This document shows, in pieces, positions 43,937-55,613 of a DNA stretch of 64,000 nt (its first letter is position 1; every line of letters begins with the position of its first letter). The notes under the pieces are model-generated. The model did not search any database and had not been told where the DNA came from. It was given only the letters and a program-made list of their open reading frames with translations. Source of the stretch: Phycomyces nitens (taxonomy: Eukaryota > Mucoromycota > Mucoromycetes > Mucorales > Phycomycetaceae); contig JAHRBC010000002.1 in the NCBI GenBank assembly GCA_022702545.1, forward strand, positions 1,116,001 to 1,180,000, in the 5' to 3' direction. A program made the translations under genes and the position numbers.

Positions 43937-45091
43937 ATTAGACATTTATTATTATTATTAAAAAACATTATCATATTTTCTAATTTTTTGGCAAGCAAAA
44001 TTGTGTATACTGTCAACCAACTTTTAATTTTCATTTATTTATTCTTCATAAATTTGGATCTTGAGGACGGGAACGCGTAGGATACGATAGACTGCGTAAG
44101 CTACGAACTTAATGTCCGCTTAAACATTTCCGATATTGATCACATAATGGTGAGACAAGGATAGTTTTATCGGAAGATTATATTGAATATCCTTTATCTT
44201 GTAGACTTGTGGTATCTGACCAAGAGGTCTGCCATTTTAGCAGTCAAAGCACCAATAGACCGTGTTTTGCATACAAAAACCCAAAATTCATTCTAATGGC
44301 CAGAAAGCAGTATAGATTCTAATTAGTACTTCCAAGCACAATGTATATCATCACAATCATAACAATCATTTCATGTTTTGTAGTTGTTTAGTATTTAGAA
44401 TTTCTTAAAATAAATAAAAAATTTTAATAAAAACAAACCTATGATTCGCCCGGAGTATAAAATAAATAAAAAAACAGTCAATTAGCGTTTTAATTTTTAC
44501 AAAATTAATACACACATATATATATATAAAATGTAATTTTCATCAATTCAATCCGTCAAAGGGGTACCATAATTCTAGCCCCTATATTATATAATTCTCG
44601 TTATGTTATTCAACCCAAATCTCTTTGGTTTTGTGGGGGGAAAACACTAGTGGCAGTAGACTAGATTGATTAAACCCCTCTTGCAGAATAAATATCAAAT
44701 AATCTACAACTGGCCAATTTAAAATTACAAAAACATAAAAAAAAACTCAATCTGGTAACAACATTCATAATAATATTTGTGTATTTATATTTCAAGGTTG
44801 TTTTCCTAACAAACCTTTTTCTTCCATTCACCAAACATTACCAAAAAACAGGGTTTATTTCATATTGCCTTTTCTAGCCAATCTTTGTCTTACTTCACAA
44901 GGACAATAATTTCATACTTGACCTGATGATGTTTAGCTCAATAATGGCAGAATAAGAACAGAATTCAATATTAGCCCAAAAGCCATTGTCATCGCTTATA
45001 TCTTCATGGCACCAACCCAGCCAATGGACCGAGTATTGGTCATCACACATTTGTTTTTATGTTTTTTTGTTTTGTTTTTTTCACTACACAA
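43937..45091. other. Intergenic spacer
   Basis: AT-rich, with a TA repeat near 44517 and A/T homopolymers. No gene, RNA or repeat family can be supported. Confidence 0.4.
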
Positions 45092-45322
45092 TCATCTAGA
45101 GCCCATTTTTGAAATCATGGATTCAATTCTTTCTTGAGGATGATCTTTTGCAAATTGGTTCAGAATACTATACCAATCAAACATATGCATATCTATCTTA
45201 ATTTCATTTCTACCACGTAAGTATTGCCACCAGCTGGTATTACCCACAATTGCCTGTATCATGCGTTTTTCGCTCAATAAATAAATCCATGCTGCATATT
45301 TCTGCAGCCCATCTTGGGCAAT
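45092..45322 (-). CDS. Probable C-terminal exon of an unknown gene
   Basis: The minus-strand frame after an AG acceptor at 45323-45324 reads IAQDGLQKYAAWIYLLSEKR, then GNTSWWQYLRGRNEIKID and ends ERIESMISKMGSR before TGA at 45092. The composition looks like real globular protein rather than chance. Upstream a hydrophobic frame (LQRWFANILWLIFIFIFDL, to 45361) could be the preceding exon through a very short intron of about 38 nt. I do not recognise the family and cannot define a start. Confidence 0.35.
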   Translation of the reverse strand: MAQDGLQKYAAWIYLLSEKRMIQAIVGNTSWWQYLRGRNEIKIDMHMFDWYSILNQFAKDHPQERIESMISKMGSR

Positions 45323-46151
45323 CTGAACGAATCAATGGCTAGAATATCGAGGATATTTACGAGATCAAAAATAAAAATAAAAATAAGCCACAGTATATTG
45401 GCAAACCATCGTTGTAAGATATGAAATGGACAATCAACCACTACTTGTAGATCAAAAATATACCATGATATATTTTTCTGTGGTATTCCAAACAAAATGT
45501 ACTCTCGCACCTCTTTATGGTGACTCGCAGTTCATTTCTGGATATCTTGTCGTGCTACTGATATGCACTCTCTTATTTGTAAATCCTCTCCTATTCAATT
45601 CACATGCATGCGTGGGATTAATATTATAGTGGGCTATTATGAACATTCTACCCATCAAAAAGTAAATAAAGGATAAAGACCATCATCCATATCTCTCATG
45701 GCAAAAGAGCAAGGCATCGTACAGAGATTTAAATGCATTATATAATGTTGTGTTTAAAAGGGTCTCCTTGAGAAACACTTGCAATCAGACTCCTATTGCA
45801 AACCCCCAGTGGCCCAATAGTCTAATTATCTTTATCTTTCTCTTAATGTCGTTTGTAAAGCCTGCATTGCTGCCAATTCACGACGCTATACTGTCCCTGC
45901 CTCCTGAAGTCCCTGTTAGCTTTTTAAAATGCCCCTTGATTTGACTTTTGAATACGTCCTTTCTCTCTTATCAACCATTTGCATCACTTTTGAGCGAATG
46001 AGAGTTAAAAAAAAAACATTAGATTCAAATATCCATAACCTTTTAATTTATTCTCATCGGTGGTTTCATCAGCTTTGTATGTATTGCCTACTCAAATCAT
46101 TCATAAAATCTACAACCAAACTCACTTGGACCCACAACAGATTAATCAATA

Positions 46152-48716
46152 ATGCCCAAACCAAGTTTTCCCATTTGGGCTGCCATCTTGGTAGCAATGT
46201 TCTCGTTTCTTTTTACATTCTCTATTGCGTACATTGTCATACGAAAGTATCTTGGAAGACCAGGAGCCGTAGGAGCAGACACATCGTTTGAGAAGCAGGT
46301 ATCGATGGAATCGTCTGAGCTAAATATCGCAAGAAATATACGTTCGAATGATTCTCATGCAGAGCAATATCGAACCAATATCACTTTGTGTTCGTCTGTC
46401 CTCTCGCCGACTTTGAATACTTCGGGATCATTCCATGAAATCCATCCAAAGTCCTCAAGTATTGTTAGAGTAGAAGAGGAGCCGGCAGCAGTAATTGTAG
46501 CAGTAGAACCACAGATCGAGAAACCAAAGGACAGCAAGATCACCCTCCCCTTCCCACCCCCGGCAACATCCTTTTTCTCGGACAAGATGGAATTGAGCTC
46601 TGATGAAGCCAACGACCTGTTTGAAAAATACAGTATGCCCACTCCACTATCGCCAACAGACCCAGAGCAGGATTATGTGGCAATTACTGTGGAAGACAAG
46701 CAGCAGCCATTGTTTTATTCCACATTTCAGCAAAAGACCGCAACCCTCCGTTCCACATTGCGGCAATCCCTGCGTCGTAAAAAGTCCACCAAAGCCTCTT
46801 CTATCCCTGTCAGCCAATTATTTGATGCATCAACAAAGAAAGAAATTGCTCCACCTCGTCAGAGTCGATTGCCGCGTCCCTCTACAGCAAAAAGTATTCA
46901 GTCTTCAGGAGAATCAATGTATGACAATCAAACCCAAGCCGACTCACACTCTTTGATAATCGGCAGCCCTGAAGCATGCACTCTCTTGAGTGAAACAAGT
47001 ATTTTCAACCTGCCGACTGTCCCTTACTATTCTCCTAGCAGTTCATCAATTTCCGATGGCTTCAATATTTCTGTGCCTGATTGGTCCGCAGAAGGCACGG
47101 GTGGATCTGGACTCCATCCACTCCAATTCCCTCAAGAAGCCGTGCCAGAAAGTGCACCCACCCAGTGTGTCATCCGGCCTCCAACGCGAAAAGTCAAGCC
47201 TCATTCCATTGTAACCAACCGAGACGTCCTCTATGCTGCGGTCCACACAACACCCACAGAAACATCTAACTATACCGCACCCTTGCCTCAGCCAATCTAT
47301 AATGGGAGTGAGATGGACTACTTTAGTGTCCGGAGCAGAACTACCCATGCTCTGGATAGTATACCCATCACCCCCGGGTCTGCTCATCGGCTAGTGCGAG
47401 ATAGCATTGTAGCGGACGATCGCCATTCTGCAGCGGCAAGTGCAGCCAAACACCGTGGTAGTCTAGGTTCCCATGCCCCCGACTCTGGTCCATTCCATTC
47501 CCAAGACTTTGGATACTCTTCGGCTGCCAGTGTGTCATCTCACAGCTCATCTAGCTCTGGAGAATCTGTAAAAGGTGATCTTGGTTTTGTCAGCCCGCCA
47601 TTGGGCCGTCGCTATATCCACTCTGGATCGGCAACCTTGTCTGGAAGACTGTCTGCCTTCCAAGCCGAAACCAAGATTCCACCTCCAATAGCCGTGCCAT
47701 GCCGCCGTCTCTCAAAGCGAGCCACGCTTGGTCGTACCAGCCAGATACCCACTACAGCACACACATCTGTTCAGGGAGTACGTTCCTTGAAGGCCATCTT
47801 TGACACTGTCGAACAGGAAAGCCAAAAGATAGAACTGTCACCATCAGAATCATACGCTCAAATGACCACACCTCACCAAACCCCTGCATCTGGACAGACC
47901 AAGCTTGCCAATGGATCTCACAGCATCACACCAAGAAACAGTAATGAGCCGGACTCGAGTACTTTAGTCTCACGTAACACTCCAATACGTGGAAACAACT
48001 GTCCAGAAACAAGCAATACAGCAACTCCATTTGGTAGTCTGTCTCCAGGCACAGCTGCAAGACCAGTCAGCAATGTTGATACAATCCGAAGGATGCTTCA
48101 GGCCACATGGAATGCAAGCAACGTAAAGGAAAGTGGATCGCTGTCTAGCCTAAACTCTTCAGACACCGGCAGTACCTTTCGCCCAGGATTCTCTCCTGTT
48201 GGGAGTATCAACCCTCGCCTCCAGAACCAGCATCTTGTGTCGCTTTCCCTACGAGGCCATCAGCATCTCCAACAACAGCAGGCAAAGCGTAGACCATTGA
48301 TGCCAATGGGCTTTATGGACGATGACACGGCAGAAGGACCTACTCCAACCGTCTCATTTTCATCCTCTACAGTCCAGACAATGATACCAGCCAATGAAGA
48401 CCCAGCCACAAAGATTACAGAAAAAAAGAAGCAGATTGTCCAACCATCTGTGGTAAAGAAGTTTGAAGAGATCAAGACTGGGGGATTAGTGCTTGCCGAA
48501 AGAACAAGGATACAAGAGACCGCAAAGGCTGCTGTGGTCAATGCTGGGAGTGCAATAAAGCCATCTGATGATGGTGCACGCAGCCAACGACGCCAGCCGC
48601 GCGGGTCAGCTCCTTGGACTACACCTACTGCCATTACTAATACTATTGTTAATTCTAATCCTAATAAGACCCCAGCACAAATCGAACGAGACAAATACTT
48701 GGGTTCAAAGAACTAA
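46152..48716 (+). CDS. Single-pass membrane protein with long disordered tail
   Basis: 854 aa, one exon, ATG at 46152. The N-terminus has one transmembrane segment (about residues 8-31, FPIWAAILVAMFSFLFTFSI) followed by a basic stop (RKYLGR). Everything after is Ser/Thr/Pro/Gln-rich and largely low-complexity, with basic patches (LRQSLRRKKSTKASS) and repeated Ser-Gly tracts. This looks like a type III-oriented plasma-membrane or ER anchor with a long cytosolic regulatory tail rich in phosphorylation-type sites. No catalytic domain is visible. Codon use appears host-like and the frame is fully open, which for such length argues strongly that it is real. Confidence 0.8.
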   Translation: MPKPSFPIWAAILVAMFSFLFTFSIAYIVIRKYLGRPGAVGADTSFEKQVSMESSELNIARNIRSNDSHAEQYRTNITLCSSVLSPTLNTSGSFHEIHPKSSSIVRVEEEPAAVIVAVEPQIEKPKDSKITLPFPPPATSFFSDKMELSSDEANDLFEKYSMPTPLSPTDPEQDYVAITVEDKQQPLFYSTFQQKTATLRSTLRQSLRRKKSTKASSIPVSQLFDASTKKEIAPPRQSRLPRPSTAKSIQSSGESMYDNQTQADSHSLIIGSPEACTLLSETSIFNLPTVPYYSPSSSSISDGFNISVPDWSAEGTGGSGLHPLQFPQEAVPESAPTQCVIRPPTRKVKPHSIVTNRDVLYAAVHTTPTETSNYTAPLPQPIYNGSEMDYFSVRSRTTHALDSIPITPGSAHRLVRDSIVADDRHSAAASAAKHRGSLGSHAPDSGPFHSQDFGYSSAASVSSHSSSSSGESVKGDLGFVSPPLGRRYIHSGSATLSGRLSAFQAETKIPPPIAVPCRRLSKRATLGRTSQIPTTAHTSVQGVRSLKAIFDTVEQESQKIELSPSESYAQMTTPHQTPASGQTKLANGSHSITPRNSNEPDSSTLVSRNTPIRGNNCPETSNTATPFGSLSPGTAARPVSNVDTIRRMLQATWNASNVKESGSLSSLNSSDTGSTFRPGFSPVGSINPRLQNQHLVSLSLRGHQHLQQQQAKRRPLMPMGFMDDDTAEGPTPTVSFSSSTVQTMIPANEDPATKITEKKKQIVQPSVVKKFEEIKTGGLVLAERTRIQETAKAAVVNAGSAIKPSDDGARSQRRQPRGSAPWTTPTAITNTIVNSNPNKTPAQIERDKYLGSKN

Positions 48717-49016
48717 AAAGTCAATATTTTGTACCGTTTTACGAAGCGTTAAATAAATAAATATATAAATATATATAAATATATAATAAAATAAACCCCA
48801 TATATTTGCACCCATACACCAACATGTATTCTACATGTTCTTTTAATCTATTTATATCGCCCAACTCCAATAGTCATACAAAAATATGCGCACAGATAGT
48901 TAGATAAGCACATTTGTTTGAAGAAAGTATTCAAAATGGACGCAAAACATATATTGTACATGGACTGTGTGATTGCAACATATTTGGTATCTTTAACTCA
49001 TTTAGATCTCAATGGT
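48717..49016. other. Convergent intergenic spacer
   Basis: About 300 bp between two converging host genes. A TA-rich tract (48755-48800) contains several AATAAA-like signals usable by both 3' ends. Confidence 0.4.
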
Positions 49017-50027
49017 TTATGCGGCAAAAGGACATCTGGAACCGGATGACTGGACAGCCTGCTCTCCCTCTTCCGGCTTTCTGTTCTTGGCCAACTGCTT
49101 CATCAGATCGTTGGGGTCGTAAAAGGTCTCGAGCTGCACAAAAAGATAAAGAAAAGAATGTCAGAATTTGGAATATCTTGTTGATAATTGAGCACCAAAC
49201 TGTAGTGTAATTTACCTGCTCAATCTCGAATTTGTCATTGACTTTGGCAATGGTGACACCAAAGGTCTGGACAACTTCGTTGGAAGCAGGAGCCTCGAGC
49301 TTCTTGCCATTGCCAAGCTTAACAGACAAATCACCAGTCATAAGACCCCAGTGGCTAAACGATTGAGGATTGTTATTAGATTCGGGCATAGAGTAAGTCT
49401 GGAAATTGGATTCTGGTAGATGTACTTACCGCCACTTGAAGGCAACATTGGGGGGTCCGCTGTAGACCTCGAGAACTTCCCATGAAAAGGTGCGGAGAGC
49501 ACGCTTGAAGAGCTTGTGGGAATCGCTAAAGTCGCTCTCGCTGGCCTTGTAGAGCTCAGTGTCACCAATGAGGGCATTGTAGGTACCAATCTACAATCGC
49601 AGGTTTAGAGGATATTCAAAATACAATGTATAGACCTACCTGGAGCATCTCCTCGACATTGTGCCATTCTCCGCCATTGACAGAGAATCTGTACTTGGAG
49701 TGGTCGATGGTGCGGATTTGGTCAGCACGGAGCTTGTAGGAGACTTCCTTCTCCCAGTTCTAAAGCCATATTAGTTTCTTGTGATTCTAATGTGTAATTT
49801 ACCTTTACGAGGTTGGAAACAAGACTCTCGAGAGATCCTTCGGGATGTTCCTTTGTCTTTTCTGTGGCAACGGTCAGTAGCTGTCTATTGCTTAAATATG
49901 ATTTCTTACCAGCCTCAAAGGCAGCATTGACCTTTGTGTAGTCAGGAACACGGTTGTAGCGCCATTCGTGGTCCTTGTCGTTGAGGACAGCATTAGGGTT
50001 GGTCATAAAGTCAGGAAGGCCAGCCAT
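49017..50027 (-). CDS. SnoaL-like 'pathogen-related' family protein
   Basis: Six exons on the minus strand (50027-49910, 49861-49803, 49759-49640, 49590-49430, 49354-49216, 49133-49017), all GT-AG, give 237 aa exactly in frame. The product starts MAGLPDFMTNPNAVLNDKD. It has a Trp/Arg-rich block (NWEKEVSYKLRADQIRTID), then WEVLEVYSGPPNVAFKWRHW, GLMTGD and LETFYDPNDL, the pattern of plant and fungal pathogen-related proteins with an NTF2/SnoaL-like fold. The biochemical role of the family is not established. No signal peptide or membrane segment, so probably cytosolic. Small introns (43-80 nt) match the other host genes. Confidence 0.8.
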
Positions 50028-51254
50028 TTTAATACAACAGTGAGAGTGGGGAAGAAGAACGGTTGGTTATTACAAGAGGTTTTTTTTTCTCGAGTATTTA
50101 TTTATTAATCAATTTATTTATTAGACTATACTAAAAAGATGATCCTGAGATTTTTACGGCCAGCCAACCGAAAAATCTTTCCCAATTATTCTGAACATTA
50201 GTGTAACACATCAATTTATATACACTCTTTCCGGAAAGGGTGTACGTGTATTGTCTTGAACCCTGTCAGGACTATAGAGAGCCATAATCTCCGATAAAAG
50301 TCTTTGGTGGTGTACAAAGGTTCTTATAGTTTTCATAAATAGATTTGGTTGAAAACAGCGAAAGAACAGCATCAAGGCTAATTATGGTCACTAATATGCT
50401 TTTTGTCTTTTAGAATTGATTTGAATTAGTTATCGGGGATGGTTACTTATTGATTCTCCATATTTTTACACCCTATTTCACATTCCATTCAATCTCCTCT
50501 ACCTAAAATCCACAATCTAGTTGGACACATCTGGACAAATCAAATGATTGCCAAAGAGGCGGCGATGGTGAGAGCACAACGTGCACTAATAATTGCACAC
50601 CTCGTCTTCATGGTGGTGCAGATACAACCATGGGCACGTCCTTACCAATCGATGCACAAGGCAGTCTCTGTCGTACTAGATAAACCTTAGTTTGTTCAAA
50701 TTAAACTTGTATTCCTCTTATTCTGTAGTTTTTGAACCAATAGTTTTCTGGTCATCTAATCATCTAACCATTAGACACCTGAAGAGCGATACGGGTACAA
50801 GTAGTAAATCATTTTAAGCCGATTTAACAGCCATGGCACAGTTTCAATATGTTTAACACCTCAAGTTACAGTAGAGATATACACTCGGACTAGTCCGACA
50901 AAAAGGTTCAAGAATATTTCAATGTCCGGATCGGACAATAATCTTGCCATTTACAGACATTGCTGTTAATATCACTATCGTGTATGTACTAGTGATTAAA
51001 GCTTACTTTTTAACCATTTTGTTACGAGAACAATTGGATTTATTCAAGCTTGTGATCGAAAGAAAAATACCAAAATACGTCTGATGGTTTGGGTAAAGAA
51101 AAACATCTATATACTTTTTTACAACCTGCTAAACATTGAGAATATGTATACTTGTTTTCTAATACCACATAAAATGTAAAGAATATTGAGTAGATAGTCC
51201 ACATTGTAGATGTAGAAAAGAGGATTAATCAGAATATATAGATAGATGAATGAT
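50028..51254. other. Intergenic, nothing recognised
   Basis: Upstream region of the SnoaL-like gene. A pyrimidine/T tract lies close to its start. The rest is AT-rich with no coding or repeat signal I can support. Confidence 0.4.
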
Positions 51255-52260
51255 CTATTAATATCTAGTCTGTCGATCTTTGGCACCAACTGCTTGGGAT
51301 CTTCGCTGCATGCTCAAAACTAATCGGCTAAGATATTCTTGTAGAGAAATTCTCCATTCCCTTTCAAAAGCATGCCAAAGACATTACAGACTATACGTTG
51401 TATCTGCCTGACCGGATTCTCTTGCCCAGATATGTTTAATAGGGTTAATGTCTGGGATTTGAGGTCAGTCTGGCAAAAGATTCAGCTCATGTTATTACTT
51501 TTATTCCCTTGGGTTTCAGCTGATATGGCTTTTTATCATTGACTTTTTTTTTCAATACAAGATTTCTTTTATCAGATTTGTATTCAAAACTTGCAAGCGA
51601 GTAAAGATGTTCCCTCTTCCAAGGCTTTGAGTCCATTTTTCCAGAAATGAATTTTAACTCTCCGATGCCAATGCTGTAAACGTATCCCCCAAACCATTGT
51701 GGAACTTGGTTCTAAACTTCATGGCTGGGGAGATTATTTTAGAGAAGAGATTATTGCTGTCTACTCATAAAAGACTCTTTGGAGCCTATTTCTTCCATAT
51801 AGCTTGAATATCTTTTTCATTGGACCAAACGATCGAGTTCCAGTCATTGGGACTCCAATTAAGATGAGCTTTGGCTTATGCCAATCATTTTTTTTGGTTT
51901 TTTATGGAAATCTTGGATTCTTTTGGAATTCTATGTGAGTATATTAGATGGCTATAAAGGAATTTCCTAAATGTGTTTTGTCAATGTAGGAGTAGCAACA
52001 TATTTTCTGATGATTGACACGGACAGCATTGGATCCTTTCTGATCTCGCGCAAAATATTTCTCTTTTTTGTCTCTTCACTTTTTTGCAATGTCTCATTGC
52101 TTGGTGACATTAACAATACTCTCATGTATAGTAATTGCACAATTCATATTAGGAGCATAGCCTTTCCTTGTAGAGTTAGTAACAGGTGCCATGCTAATAG
52201 CCTTGGTTTTCGATTGTATTATGAAGGATACTGGGTTATTTTAACAAGATCTCCATTTCC
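51255..52260 (-). pseudogene. Decayed Tc1/mariner transposase
   Basis: On the minus strand, broken frames keep the family order: LREIRKDPMLSVSIIRKYVA (helix-turn-helix region), NSIVWSNEKDIQAIWKK equivalent to the first catalytic block (W--IVWSDE), TMVWG followed by LQHWHRRVKIHFWKNGL, then a proline-rich block read as PDINPIKHIWAR (equivalent of SPDLNPIENLW, third catalytic region) and a terminal RRSQAVGAKDRQTR. Many stops and frame changes lie between the blocks. An old dead copy; ends not determined. The plus-strand frame 51971-52324 is a shadow. Confidence 0.7.
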
Positions 52261-52447
52261 AATTAAAGATTGGCTGTCGTACCTAGACCAATCCCCGTTG
52301 GTTCCATTCCAGCCTCTGGTGTGATAAATGCTCTTTGAGCCACGCTTTATTTTCATATATAACCAATAAATTTGTCATATATACTTCTTATCTTTCAAAC
52401 TAGTTTTCTTTCTTGGGTGGGGATAATGTATAAAATTGCGTCTATTA

Positions 52448-53480
52448 CTAGAACCATATTTGTGATCCGTACATCCACAGTATGTTATTACAGTACCTAT
52501 CATATATATATAAACAAAATATTGATATAGGATTTAATTTACCTATGACCTGTACAAGCAAGATGCATTTAGTATTGCCATCTTTGATTTCATTCATCCC
52601 AATTAACGCCAATCGTAATGAATCCCCGTGTGTTGATAGCATATCTTTTTTCTTGTATTCTGTCTTTATCTTGGTAAAACAAGAAAACCTTTTAATTCTT
52701 CCTTCATAAATTATGGCGCAACTAGCGTCAGGGCGAGTGTTGTATTTCTTGGTCACAATTTTGTCTAGCCTATCGATTAGATGTAAAGTTAATATCATTA
52801 ATAGTATTATATAAGTTCATGTCAAATCATTTACCATAGAAAATCTGTCTTTTTCTGGTCTATGCAACAATGGACTGAGTATAGGATCAACAAAGCTGTT
52901 GATAAGCTCTTACTCTTCAATTGTGTAGTTAATCATTTCTTCATTTGGTAATTTGTTTAACCTAAAATAAAGAATTGGATTAATTTATGGATTTTAATAT
53001 CACAACAAGTCTTCCTTTTACTGCATGCATATACTTAGAAGATCTGATATAAATATGCCTTAACAGACCAACTGTTTTGCTTTTTTTTAAAGCCTTTAGT
53101 TGAAATAGTTCGAATTGCTTCAAATAGCCAGGAACCCTTTCGTCTGATGATATGATGCTTGTAAAATAACCCTTGTAATTATTGCAAATGCATAATAGAT
53201 TCTCGTCAGTGGCATCATCACTTCTTTGGTTTGAGTAGCCATCACCCCAATTTACAGAGTTGACTTCTCTATCATCATTTTTTTTTGCAAGATCTGTTCA
53301 TTGTTGTTGTCAACATTTGTACCAAAGCACCTTATTTACTTGATGCTTACCTGTAGTCTTTTCTGCACTACTGGTTTTGATAAGAGCAACAGATACTTTA
53401 TCTCGTTCACTTGCAAGTATCTTGTTAACCCATGTAGATGGCCACAGCGTGTCAAAGTCAAAAATAATCACTGGGGATCT
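52448..53480 (-). pseudogene. Decayed gene of unknown, probably multi-copy family
   Basis: Minus-strand pieces read LNKLPNEEMINYTIEE, a TAA, then INSFVDPILSPLLHRPEKDR. After a plausible intron (about 52863-52790) comes LDKIVTKKYNTRPDASCAII and HGDSLRLALIGMNEIKDGNT. The composition is clearly coding, but with at least one nonsense codon. I do not know the family. Its style and the repeat-rich surroundings suggest a repeated Mucoromycota-type protein rather than a unique host gene. Confidence 0.45.
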
Positions 53481-53504
53481 CCTGCTTTTGGGGTTTTCTT
53501 ATAT

Positions 53505-53829
53505 TAGGCCTGGTCAATCGTAAAATACCGCGCTTTGTTCAATTTTTTTTAATAATCATCATTGGATATGTTTGTCAAAAAGTCTCAAAAAATATTTGAA
53601 CAAAACGTAAAAATTTGAACATGAAAAGTCTTGTTCAAATCATGCAAGAAAAAGATTATTTCTTTCTAATAGGTTATCCATACAAAAACAAAATTTTGAT
53701 AGGTCCTAATGTGTGATAGAAGGTAGTTCACCGCTGCTTTTGCGCTCACAATTGGCAAGGTTATCATACTATCATTGGCTAACCAAAAAATTTGAACAAA
53801 GCGCAGTATTTTACGGTTGACCAGGCCTA
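53505..53829. mobile_element. MITE with 45-bp terminal inverted repeats
   Basis: 325 bp. The left end TAGGCCTGGTCAAtCGTAAA and the reverse complement of the right end TAGGCCTGGTCAAcCGTAAA match over about 45 bp, continuing through ATACYGCGCTTTGTTCAA. It is flanked by a 6-bp repeat TTATAT (53499-53504 and 53830-53835), although a 2-bp TA duplication inside this cannot be excluded. No ORF. A non-autonomous DNA transposon whose parent family is unknown. Confidence 0.9.
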
Positions 53830-55613
53830 TTATATTCTGATTTAAATTTGTTCACTAAAGTCTTTAAAGAATAAAATAATCGGGGGGAAAGGAAAGGAAA
53901 ATAGGGTATAATAAAATTAAAAAGGGGACTTTAAGAGGTATTGAAGTTTAGTAGATAAACTTGGAAGAGCTGCAACAAATGGAAAGGTTTATATTGCATC
54001 AAAAAACGTCTATTGATGACGCATGCTATTTTCGGTCAACGTACAGCTTTAAAGATCGTATTTGATTTATTTAATCTTTATTTTGCCCTGTTCATAACAT
54101 GTTAAATCAACTATTTGACACCAGATTCTATTTAATTGATTAAAAGAATCTATTAAAGTGAGAGTCATATATCAGGATAAAGTTGTTATGTTTGGTACAA
54201 GGTGAGCCCAAAGCCCTTGGTCTTTTAGCCAATCCAACCATTTCTTGAATATATTGGCTGTCATATGCTAGGTCTCCAGGATGGCAGGGAATTTTAAAGA
54301 AAAGGATTTGGGTTCAAGCTCAAGAACTATACCTGAACGGGTTCCATCTCCGTATTTACGATTACCCTTGAGATAGTTGTTTCTGGCTATAGTTATTACC
54401 TCAGTAATGCAGTCAATTACTTTTTGGTCTTTCATAATACGCTTTGTTATTCTAGCTTTTCCAAAAGTTATATTTGTTGGCAGAAATATCACACTGAATA
54501 ATAAAGGGAACATCCGTAAACGAAAACCTCACTACCACTGTAAAAGAGGCTCAACTTGTATATACTTGTTCCATCGCCCAATCACAAAATAATGTACCGT
54601 CTTCAGCTTGGAGTAAACCTTTATTGTACCTATTCTACTTTCAAAAGAAAATACGTCAATTGACAAAGTGACATTTGAAGATGTGGTTATAGGCTCTCCA
54701 ACCCTCACTTTTATTTTCTGTAATAATAATATATATATAATAATAAAAACATAATCCCTTTCCTCATATCTTTCCAAAGCCAAGTGTGTCAAGTCTTTTC
54801 TTTTTCAGCATATTCTTGGGAGGGATAAATGATTCTAGGATTGTTAAAAAGGTAAGAACTTTGAATACCTGCGGTGGAAACTCAATACGTCTTTAGACGC
54901 CACCTTGTCAACTGACGCATTTTTATTTTTTGATTAAATGTTACATAAGAAAAAGATAACATATAGGTAACATTTATCTTGAGCCTTGTTCTTTATTAAT
55001 GCACCTATTACAGAAGGTCTCGGCATGTCTAACCCAACCTTGGCAGTCCTGAACAGTAATTGATCCGCCTTTGTTAAAAACCAGGATCAGTAAATTAACA
55101 AAGTGGAAAGCGAGTCACACGATTGCGCATTACTCATTGTGATATATTTTGGTTGTCAACACTTCATTACGCATCACAATCATCATTATAATCAATTTTT
55201 GAGCCATCTTTTTTTTTCCTTGTCTAATAGCAGACTTTAAACAAATAGAGTCATCAAAAGTCGATTGAAAATACACTTTAAATCAGTAAAGTATCTAAAA
55301 CAATTTATATTGTATGAATCTGGCAAACAAGAGTTTAATACAGTTCAAACAAACTGGCAACAGTCGATTCTAATCTACTCTTCAAATTACCAAAATGCTA
55401 AAAATATTACTGTTCTAAAAGCGGTGCAAAACATGAATTGCTGTTCATATCTCTTTCTTGCTTTGTTTTCTGTATATCAAAAAAGTAAATGAAGCACACC
55501 TCCATCCCTTGTGTTGACTTGTACCTTACACTATTGATAATTCATATAGTCAGTGTCTTGGTTTACGTTGTGTCGGTTTAACGGTATCCATATCAATACG
55601 CATCTGGCAAACA
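53830..55613. other. Decayed coding remnants and spacer
   Basis: Minus-strand frames at 54268-54513 (ITKRIMKDQKVIDCITEVIT) and 54532-54792 (VRVGEPITTSSNVTLSID, then TIKVYSKLKTVHYFVIG) look like two pieces of one decayed protein gene, perhaps the upstream part of the one at 52448-53480. An AT-rich spacer follows to 55613. No intact gene. Confidence 0.4.

Noticed and set aside
45426..45629. 67-aa plus-strand frame with a hydrophobic segment
   Set aside because: Antisense to a more protein-like minus-strand exon region; no start context or homology to support it.
47046..48694. Minus-strand frames opposite the 854-aa gene
   Set aside because: Mirror frames of a long open plus-strand gene; no conserved features.
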